Assembly: GCA_022825185.1 (NCBI GenBank)
Contig: JAJDYK010000268.1
Coordinates: 1 to 12,277 of the forward strand
DNA from: Candidatus Latescibacterota bacterium
GTDB lineage: Bacteria; Latescibacterota; UBA2968; UBA8231
DNA length: 12,277 nucleotides
Reading direction: 5' to 3'
The translations under genes and the position numbers were made by a program. The first letter of the stretch is position 1, and each line of letters starts with the position of its first letter. This document shows positions 7,455 to 12,277 of this stretch, in pieces. The notes under the pieces are model-generated. The model was not told the DNA's origin, ran no database searches, and saw nothing but the letters and a program-made list of their open reading frames with translations.

Positions 7455-7949
7455 ATGCTGCGAATCGCCCGCGAGGACTTTGATCGGATTTGTGCCCAAG
7501 CCTTGGCCGAGTACCCACACGAGTGTTGCGGTCTGTTGGTTGAGGAGGTGCTGAGCGGGGTGTCCGCTGCCCATGCTTGTACCAATGTACAACAGCAGCG
7601 GCACGAAGAAGATCCCAACCGCTATCCCCGTGATGCAAGCACGGCTTATCTGATCGACGCAGGCGAACAGTTGCGCATTGTAGAGGCGGCTGAAAAGGCT
7701 GGTGGTCAGGTCTCGGGTTGCTACCATTCCCACATTGATTGCGCGGCCTATTTCTCGGCTGAAGACGAGAGGCGCACTTGGATATTTAACAGCCGAGAGG
7801 CAGGAGACGACCCAGACGACCCGGATGCGATGTATCTAGTGTTATCCGTATGTGGCGAGGAGACGGGCAGCCAGCGGAAAGTGCAAGGCTACAAATGTTT
7901 TGCTTGGGACGGCAGTTGCTACGCCGAAATGGGTGTTGAAATAGTTTAG
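7455..7949 (+). CDS. mec: JAMM/MPN zinc metallopeptidase, Mec-type (M67)
   Basis: A 164-residue single-domain JAMM protease. The full metal-site motif is present: E23 in PHECCGLL, then H91-S-H93, S101 and D104, matching HxH-x7-S-x2-D. In mycobacteria, Mec+ cleaves cysteine from the C-terminus of the CysO-Cys adduct. Related bacterial JAMM proteins (QbsD, HcyD) trim extra residues from sulfur-carrier proteins to expose a terminal Gly-Gly. Both jobs could apply here because the neighbouring CysO ends in Gly-Gly-Ser. It has several cysteines (C13, C24, C25, C42, C89, C96, C133, C148, C155), of which C24, C25, C89 and C96 lie near the predicted metal site. It starts 12 nt after cysM, with AAGGGA 7 nt before the ATG, and is clearly in the same operon. 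A 76-nt gap separates it from cysO. Confidence 0.9.
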   Translation: MLRIAREDFDRICAQALAEYPHECCGLLVEEVLSGVSAAHACTNVQQQRHEEDPNRYPRDASTAYLIDAGEQLRIVEAAEKAGGQVSGCYHSHIDCAAYFSAEDERRTWIFNSREAGDDPDDPDAMYLVLSVCGEETGSQRKVQGYKCFAWDGSCYAEMGVEIV

Positions 7950-8025
7950 TAAAGCCACTATTGCGCTACTAAAAAAATAAAATGCAGGCGGTGGAGCCGC
8001 TCAAATTAACCACATGGAGGACGAA

Positions 8026-8304
8026 ATGCCGGTTACTGTTCACATTCCCACGCCATTGCGGAAGTTAACCCACAATCAAGCCGAGGTCGAGTTGGAGGCG
8101 GGGACTATTAGCGAGTTGGTGTATGGTCTCGACGGCTCCTACGAGGGCTTGGCCGATAAACTGCTCGACGAGGGGGGCGAGATCCGCCGCTACGTCAATA
8201 TCTTCGTCAACGACGAAGATATTCGCTTCCTCGATGGTAAGGACACGCCCCTCAACGACGGTGATAGCATCTCTATCGTCCCGGCCATTGCCGGCGGGAG
8301 TTAA
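8026..8304 (+). CDS. cysO: CysO-type ubiquitin-like sulfur carrier protein (MoaD/ThiS fold) with C-terminal GGS
   Basis: A 92-residue beta-grasp sulfur carrier. It matches M. tuberculosis CysO along its length: the start MPVTVHIPTPLR against MNVTVSIPTILR, the centre RYVNIFVNDEDIRF, and the end VPAIAGGS against LPAVAGG. In the known pathway the terminal glycine is adenylated and converted to a thiocarboxylate. That thiocarboxylate reacts on CysM to give CysO-Cys, from which Mec releases cysteine. The extra serine after Gly-Gly means the protein as encoded should not be activatable until trimmed. The start at 8026 is chosen over an in-frame ATG at 8014 because the CysO N-terminus begins here and GGAGG (8016-8020) lies 5 nt upstream. 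It follows mec and precedes cysK by 40 nt. Confidence 0.93.
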   Translation: MPVTVHIPTPLRKLTHNQAEVELEAGTISELVYGLDGSYEGLADKLLDEGGEIRRYVNIFVNDEDIRFLDGKDTPLNDGDSISIVPAIAGGS

Positions 8305-8344
8305 AGACTACCGTACAGACGACTGGCGTTAGGTTTGGTACAGG

Positions 8345-9262
8345 ATGAAACGCGCCCACAATGTGCTGGAGTTAATCGGGGCTACGCCTATGGTCCGCCT
8401 CAGCCGAGTAGTCGGGGAGGATTCTGCAGAGGTGTGGGGCAAGTTGGAAGCGACCAATCCAGGAGGCAGTGTCAAGGATCGGATCGCCCTGGCCATGATC
8501 GAAGCCGCCGAGGAGCAAGGTCTGCTGACCGAGGGCGGCACGATCATTGAGCCCACTAGCGGCAATACCGGCATTGGCTTGGCCATGGTGGCTGCCTATA
8601 AGGGTTACAAGCTCATCGTCACCATGTTCGACACGGCTAGCCGCGAGCGCCGTTTACAGATGCAGGCGTACGGTGCCGAAGTTGTGTTGACGCCAGCGGC
8701 CGAGGGCATGCGCGGAGCTATCGACAAAGCTCTGGAACTCAAGCGCGAGCATCCAGATTACTTTCTGCCACAGCAGTTTATGAACGCAGCGAATCCCCAG
8801 ATACACCGCCACACGACCGCCCGTGAGATCCTAGAACAACTAGATGGCCAAATTGATGCCTTTGTGGCGGGGGTGGGTACTGGGGGGTCGTTGACTGGCG
8901 TCGGTGAAGTACTCAAAGAAGCTCTGTCCACAGTGCGGGTTATCGCCGTCGAACCTGCCGGATCGCCCGTGCTTTCAGGCGGGAGGGCTGGCTTCAGTTA
9001 TATAGAGGGTATTGGTGCGGGTTTTGTACCACCAATTCTCAACCGCGAGGTTATCGACGAAGTGCGAGTCATTACCGACGATGACGCGTATGAAATGGCC
9101 CGCCGCTTGGCGCGAGAGGAAGGGCTTTTGGTGGGAATCTCAGCAGGGGCCAACGCCTATATCGCCGCCCAAGTTGCTCGCGAGATGGGCGGAAAAGCTC
9201 GGGTCGTGACGATCCTCTGCGACAGCGGATTGCGCTACTTGAGTACTCGCGCCTTTGAATGA
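8345..9262 (+). CDS. cysK: CysK-type cysteine synthase (O-acetylserine sulfhydrylase family)
   Basis: A 305-residue PLP-dependent beta-substitution enzyme. K44 in GGSVKDRIA is the cofactor lysine. TSGNTG (71-76) forms the substrate loop and GTGGSLTGVG (178-187) the phosphate cradle. The sequence SPVLSGG followed by IEGIGAGFVP (about 207-229) is the classic O-acetylserine sulfhydrylase A signature, and it differs from the corresponding part of the first enzyme in the cluster. It therefore probably makes cysteine from O-acetylserine and sulfide, although position in a CysO operon leaves another nucleophile or substrate open. The ATG has only AGG directly before it and no well-spaced Shine-Dalgarno, so translation may depend on coupling to cysO. 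It ends 6 nt before the stop of the convergent rpsT gene. Confidence 0.9.
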   Translation: MKRAHNVLELIGATPMVRLSRVVGEDSAEVWGKLEATNPGGSVKDRIALAMIEAAEEQGLLTEGGTIIEPTSGNTGIGLAMVAAYKGYKLIVTMFDTASRERRLQMQAYGAEVVLTPAAEGMRGAIDKALELKREHPDYFLPQQFMNAANPQIHRHTTAREILEQLDGQIDAFVAGVGTGGSLTGVGEVLKEALSTVRVIAVEPAGSPVLSGGRAGFSYIEGIGAGFVPPILNREVIDEVRVITDDDAYEMARRLAREEGLLVGISAGANAYIAAQVAREMGGKARVVTILCDSGLRYLSTRAFE

Positions 9263-9268
9263 GGGCTA

Positions 9269-9523
9269 TCAGGCCATTGATTGCACGAGACGGCTCAACC
9301 GCGACTTGTAGCGGGCGGCGGTATTTTTATGGATAATGCCCTTGTTGGTGGTTCTGTCGACAGTCGAGATCGCCGCTTGCAGAGCGGTTTCAGCCGAAGC
9401 TTTATCCGAAGCTTGGCGAACTTTTCTAAGGGCTGTACGCATCCGCGAGCGGAGTGCGCGGTTGCGTACATAGGCTTTGGCACTAGTGATTTGGTGCTTC
9501 TTGGCAGACTTGAGTTTAGGCAA
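9269..9523 (-). CDS. rpsT: 30S ribosomal protein S20
   Basis: An 84-residue, strongly basic protein with the S20 pattern: PKLKSAKKHQITSAKA at the N-terminus, RNRALRSRMRTALRKV in the middle and NKGIIHKNTAARYKSRL near the C-terminus. It binds 16S rRNA in the small subunit and is the usual single-gene rpsT unit. The start codon is TTG (9523-9521), with a good AAGGAG (9536-9531) 7 nt upstream. E. coli rpsT also begins with UUG, a feature linked to autogenous control. A TTGCCC-17-TATATT promoter lies at 9579-9551, giving a leader of only about 21 nt. It converges on cysK with a 6-nt gap, so no separate terminator fits between them. Confidence 0.97.
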   Translation of the reverse strand: MPKLKSAKKHQITSAKAYVRNRALRSRMRTALRKVRQASDKASAETALQAAISTVDRTTNKGIIHKNTAARYKSRLSRLVQSMA

Positions 9524-9550
9524 TTTTGCGCTCCTTCAATAAAATTATTA

Positions 9551-9579
9551 AATATATAGGCAGTGGGGAGAAGGGGCAA
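9551..9579 (-). promoter_or_regulatory. Sigma70-type promoter for rpsT
   Basis: On the minus strand, TTGCCC (9579-9574) and TATATT (9556-9551) are 17 nt apart, and an A+T-rich stretch leads into the Shine-Dalgarno. The -35 is imperfect and the -10 is good. Confidence 0.5.
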
Positions 9580-9639
9580 GGTGGGTCTTCAAAAAGAGGC
9601 TAGCGAAGCCCGGAACGAACTGGAGCCCCGCATAAAATT

Positions 9640-10137
9640 ATGCCCTGTGGTCTTATCATGGCCTCTTCTATTGATCAGATGCAGATGGGATTTGATTTTG
9701 GCGACCGATGCCCTGTCGGCGACAGTGCGCAAACCGCTACGCGCTGTGCGCACTGTCGGCTAGAGATTGAGGTGCCGACTTGGTATGCGGGTCAAGCGCA
9801 GTTGCATTTTTGTGACGCGTCCTGCCGCCGTGCTTGGACAAAGGCTATGCCTTCGTTAGAGGTTTGCTTAGGGGAAACTTCCAAACGGCGGGGGGCCAAT
9901 TGGGAACTCCAAGCGCTAAAGGCGCGGACACGCGATGGCTTCATCTGCCAAGTATGCGGGGTCAGCGAAGAGGAATTAGGACGTCAGCTTGACGTACATC
10001 ATAAGATTCCCTACCGCAGTTTTTCTTCCAATATAGAGGCCAATAAGCTGGAACATCTGATTTCGGCTTGCCCTTCTTGCCACTCTAAGTTGGAAGCCGA
10101 GTTGCGTCACGATCTTCCTCTTTTTACAAGATCTTGA
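9640..10137 (+). CDS. HNH-endonuclease-family protein with extra N-terminal zinc-binding region
   Basis: A 165-residue protein with two parts. The N-terminal part (about 36-65) has CAHC and then FCDASCRRAW, a four-cysteine arrangement (C36, C39, C58, C62) resembling TRASH/FCS-type treble-clef zinc fingers. The C-terminal part (about 95-155) is an HNH fold: RTRDGFICQVCG (C103, C106), the catalytic-type VHH (H120, H121), N135 in ANKLEHL, and CPSCH (C144, C147, H148) completing a structural zinc site. It may cut or bind nucleic acid; the substrate is unknown. It is a lone gene between rpsT and the Ig-repeat gene with no recognisable partner methylase or phage gene. The start is uncertain: ATGs at 9640, 9658, 9679 and 9685 are all in frame and none has a convincing Shine-Dalgarno. 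The conserved region begins after all of them. Confidence 0.8.
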   Translation: MPCGLIMASSIDQMQMGFDFGDRCPVGDSAQTATRCAHCRLEIEVPTWYAGQAQLHFCDASCRRAWTKAMPSLEVCLGETSKRRGANWELQALKARTRDGFICQVCGVSEEELGRQLDVHHKIPYRSFSSNIEANKLEHLISACPSCHSKLEAELRHDLPLFTRS

Positions 10138-10187
10138 CCTTTCTGCGTGCTAGGTGCTAATAGGTCATATAGTTTAGAAACTACCTC

Positions 10188-10216
10188 TTGCATCCTGGAT
10201 ATTAGATGCGTATTTT
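10188..10216 (+). promoter_or_regulatory. Candidate promoter upstream of the Ig-repeat gene
   Basis: TTGCAT (10188-10193) and TATTTT (10211-10216) are separated by 17 nt. A transcript from here would have a leader of about 195 nt before the ATG at 10419. It is the best match I see in the 281-nt gap 10138-10418, but it is not strong. Confidence 0.3.
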
Positions 10217-10306
10217 GTATTGAGTACGTGAAATGATCTCAGGCTTCTCTACACGCTCTTCAATTAAGCTGTTGTTGTAAGGGTCGCTAAGGGAGAGGAA
10301 CCATAA

Positions 10307-10396
10307 GTGTGGTGGTGGAAGGTGGTTGCGGCCTTAGAGCGGCGAGGCGGCGGTCTAGCGCACAAAGTTGCGCTACAACTTAAACTTAAAACTTAA
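10307..10396 (+). CDS. Candidate small ORF or leader peptide, 29 residues
   Basis: An unproven small reading frame in the leader of the Ig-repeat gene. It begins with GTG, has AGAGGA 7 nt upstream and an in-frame TAA directly before the start, and ends 22 nt before the next ATG. The peptide starts with (f)Met-Trp-Trp-Trp-Lys and ends in an alternating hydrophobic/basic stretch, VALQLKLKT. Three consecutive tryptophan codons could recall an attenuator leader, but the downstream gene has no link to tryptophan. It may be a small membrane-active peptide, a remnant of a gene, or chance. I recognise no family. Confidence 0.25.
   Translation: MWWWKVVAALERRGGGLAHKVALQLKLKT
10356..10375 (+). other. 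Hairpin in the Ig-repeat gene leader
   Basis: A perfect 7-bp inverted repeat, TAGCGCA and TGCGCTA, encloses a 6-nt loop. It is followed by three close copies of ACTTAA (10378-10396) in place of a T run, so it is not an obvious terminator. It ends 43 nt before the start codon and lies inside the candidate small ORF, and it could influence translation or mRNA stability. Confidence 0.4.
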
Positions 10397-10418
10397 ATCT
10401 CTCATTGGAGGGTCAATT

Positions 10419-12277
10419 ATGAGCGGTTGTGTAGTTAGTAAAAAACTCATTTGGAATAGATCGCTATCCTGCCTGAGTATGCTCTTTCTGGCGGCTACTT
10501 TAATATCAGCTCCGGCGGCTGGAGCCCAGGATGCGCCGAGCTTTGGCGGTGCGACGGTTGCCAACCAGATGTACGAAGCCGGGGTGGCGATAGAGGCGCT
10601 GGAGTTGCCTTCGGCTTCAGGTGGTAACGGAGACTTGACGTATAATCTAAGTCCCTTGCCACTAGGTTTGGAATTTGATGCCGCGTCTCGAACGCTTTCG
10701 GGCACGCCTTCGGATGTTGTCATCTTCCCGCAAAAGATCTTTTACTTGATGGTCTACGAAGTGACGGATGCCGATGGTGCTACGGCCACGTTGACATTCA
10801 ATATTTCAGTAGAGGAGGAGGATGTAGCGCCGAGCTTTGGCGATGAGACGGTTGCCGATCAGATGTTCTCGGCCGGGGTGGAGATAGGTTTGGATCCACT
10901 ACCTCAGGCTTCAGGTGGCAACGGCGGTTTAACGTATAGCTTAAGGCCTGTGCCGCCGGGATTGGCATTCGATGCTGGGTCTCGGACGCTTTCGGGCACC
11001 CCTTCGGAAGTGGCTATTTCCCTGCTTACTTACGAAGTGACGGATGCCGACGGCGATACGGCCACGTTGACATTCGAAGTAGAAGTCGATACAAAGCCGA
11101 GCTTTGACGGTGCGACGGTTGCGGATCAGTTGTACCAGACAGGCGAGGATATAGGAGTTCTGGGACTGCCTGCGGCTTCAGTGGGAGAGTATGAGGAACC
11201 CCCGAGATATAGCTTGTCGCCGGAGGTGCCAGGTCTGACGTTTGATGCCGCGTCTCTTACGCTTTCGGGTACGCCGACCGTAGCCGGGACGTATGAAATG
11301 ACCTACCGGGTAGAAGATTCCGATACCAATATGGAGGAGAGCGACGCGGAGGAATTAACCTTTACGATCTCGGTGGAGCTTACCTTCGCGGCGGTCGCTG
11401 CGCGTCAAACAACCTTTACTGCAGGCGAAGAGATAAAACAGCCTTGGGAATTACCAGTAGGTCGGTCCACCGACGCTCTGACGTATAGCTTGGACGGGGA
11501 CTTGCCTGCGGGTCTTTCGTTTGATGCCGATGCCCGGACGATTTCGGGTATGCCGCCTGCTGATGTGTTGTATGACGCGTTATATGAGTTCACGTATCGG
11601 GCGGTGGATTCCGATGGCGATTCGGCTGAGTTGACCTTCTCGATTGTGATAGCTGCTATGCCCAGCTTCGGCGCTCAGGTTGTGGAAGACCAGCTATACG
11701 AGGCGGGTAATGAGGTGAGCTTAGGTCTGCCAGAGGCAGTCGGTGGGAATGTAGCGTTGATATATACTTTGGAAGGGGAGTTGCCTGCGGGTCTTTCGTT
11801 TGATGGCGTGGCTCGGACGATTTCAGGTATGCCGCCGACGGATGTGACCTATGCTGAGGGCTATGCGCTGACGTATGGGGTGGCGGATGTCGATGGCGAT
11901 GCGGTGACGTTGCGCTTTGCGATTCGGGTGAATGGTATCCCGAGCTTTGTCCGGGAGGAGGAAGATCAGCAGTACGCGGCGGGCGATGCGGTGAGCTTGG
12001 AGTTGCCAGAGGCGGTTGGAGGGAATGTGGCACGGACGTATCGCTTGGATGGGGAGTTGCCTGTGGGGCTGTCGTTTGATCCGGCGACTCGGACGATTTC
12101 GGGTGATCTGCCGGAGTTTGCGACGTATGCTTTTGACGGGTATGCGTTGACGTATCGGGTGGCGGATGTCGATGGCGAAGAGCCGACCCCGTTGGAGTTC
12201 ACGATTCGGGTGGATGGTATGCCTCGCTTCGACGAAGGCGTGTCGAGTCAAGTCACCTTTGCCGAAGGCCAGACGAT
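10419..12277 (+). CDS. Secreted protein of tandem He_PIG/cadherin-like Ig repeats, 3' end outside window
   Basis: An open frame of 619 codons with no stop before the window edge. GGAGGG (10407-10412) lies 6 nt before the ATG. A signal peptide has basic residues at K8, K9 and R14, a hydrophobic core, and a likely cut after AGA at residue 36. From residue 40 the protein is only tandem units of about 89-98 residues. Each has a PSF-like start, a 'VADQ.Y.AG' segment, 'GLSFDAATRTISGTP' and 'YRVTDADGD..TLTF'. This is the putative Ig (He_PIG, PF05345) pattern, with DxDGD turns of the kind that bind calcium in cadherin-like domains. Such arrays form rods on secreted or surface proteins and are typical of adhesins. 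The C-terminal module, which would show anchoring or enzymatic function, is not visible, so function beyond a surface or extracellular role is open. Confidence 0.87.
   Translation, partial: MSGCVVSKKLIWNRSLSCLSMLFLAATLISAPAAGAQDAPSFGGATVANQMYEAGVAIEALELPSASGGNGDLTYNLSPLPLGLEFDAASRTLSGTPSDVVIFPQKIFYLMVYEVTDADGATATLTFNISVEEEDVAPSFGDETVADQMFSAGVEIGLDPLPQASGGNGGLTYSLRPVPPGLAFDAGSRTLSGTPSEVAISLLTYEVTDADGDTATLTFEVEVDTKPSFDGATVADQLYQTGEDIGVLGLPAASVGEYEEPPRYSLSPEVPGLTFDAASLTLSGTPTVAGTYEMTYRVEDSDTNMEESDAEELTFTISVELTFAAVAARQTTFTAGEEIKQPWELPVGRSTDALTYSLDGDLPAGLSFDADARTISGMPPADVLYDALYEFTYRAVDSDGDSAELTFSIVIAAMPSFGAQVVEDQLYEAGNEVSLGLPEAVGGNVALIYTLEGELPAGLSFDGVARTISGMPPTDVTYAEGYALTYGVADVDGDAVTLRFAIRVNGIPSFVREEEDQQYAAGDAVSLELPEAVGGNVARTYRLDGELPVGLSFDPATRTISGDLPEFATYAFDGYALTYRVADVDGEEPTPLEFTIRVDGMPRFDEGVSSQVTFAEGQT
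10536..12277 (+). repeat. Seven tandem Ig-like repeat units (last one partial)
   Basis: Units begin at about 10536, 10830, 11097, 11379, 11661, 11940 and 12222, with periods of 294, 267, 282, 282, 279 and 282 nt. Similarity is visible in the DNA as well as the protein. For example, 10755-10799 and 11031-11075 differ at only 3 of 45 bases, and the segments near 11500 and 11780 are nearly identical. Units 1-3 share the ending 'TLSGTP', whereas units 4-6 share 'TISG' and 'LDGELPAGLSFD'-like wording, so two sub-types are present. Confidence 0.85.

Noticed and set aside
7950..8013. Possible internal promoter or terminator between mec and cysO
   Set aside because: Only a 4-bp GCGG/CCGC stem and an A-rich stretch are seen; no paired -35/-10 or T run supports either.
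10127..10136. Perfect 10-bp palindrome CAAGATCTTG at the end of the HNH gene
   Set aside because: It has no loop and no following T run, and it overlaps the stop codon. A palindrome this short can occur by chance.
9640..10137. HNH gene as part of a mobile intron, phage or restriction system
   Set aside because: No intron structure, methylase, integrase, phage gene or flanking repeats are visible nearby.
11656..12251. Minus-strand frames of 125 and 142 codons opposite the Ig repeats, rich in Arg, His and Pro
   Set aside because: Low-complexity antisense products of the repetitive coding strand; the plus-strand frame has a signal peptide, a Shine-Dalgarno and domain periodicity.
1..12277. tRNA genes, CRISPR array, insertion sequence or attachment site
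   Set aside because: No cloverleaf-like segment, regular short repeat/spacer pattern, transposase frame or terminal inverted repeats were seen on either strand.

Overview
The window reads as a piece of bacterial chromosome of moderate-to-high G+C, with dense housekeeping genes followed by an accessory surface-protein gene. The organism is probably an uncultivated Gram-negative-type (diderm) bacterium. Pointers are a predicted lipoprotein next to a periplasmic LysM protein, a 7TM-HD (PgpH-type) phosphohydrolase behind phoH, an AspRS of apparently non-discriminating type, a mycobacterial-style CysO/Mec cysteine pathway, and a large secreted protein of Ig-like repeats. I cannot assign a phylum from this sequence alone. 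No rRNA, tRNA, CRISPR array or insertion sequence is visible.

Left part, all minus strand (22-6377). Read in the direction of transcription: aspS (6377-4593); a promoter at 4554-4527; a two-gene envelope operon of a small lipoprotein (4456-4172) and a two-LysM coiled-coil protein (4157-3327); a strong intrinsic terminator (3293-3241); then phoH (3215-2259), overlapping by 4 bp the 7TM-HD phosphohydrolase (2262-22). In many bacteria this phoH/7TM-HD pair is followed by ybeY, which would lie just outside position 1.

Middle part, plus strand (6476-9262). A promoter divergent from that of aspS drives a four-gene sulfur-transfer cluster: a CysM-type PLP enzyme, a JAMM/Mec-type zinc peptidase, a CysO-type ubiquitin-like sulfur carrier, and a second PLP enzyme of CysK type. 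The likely chemistry is that thiocarboxylated CysO donates sulfur to a serine-derived aminoacrylate on CysM, and Mec releases cysteine from the CysO-Cys adduct. Here CysO ends in Gly-Gly-Ser rather than Gly-Gly, so a C-terminal trimming step seems to be needed before activation; Mec is the obvious candidate. The activating enzyme (MoeZ/MoeB-like) is not in the window.

Right part. rpsT (minus, TTG start) converges on cysK with only 6 nt between them. An HNH-nuclease-family gene with an extra N-terminal zinc-binding region follows on the plus strand. After about 280 nt of leader sequence, which includes a hairpin and a candidate 29-codon ORF, comes a signal-peptide-bearing protein of tandem He_PIG/cadherin-like repeats that runs off the right edge with six complete units and the start of a seventh.
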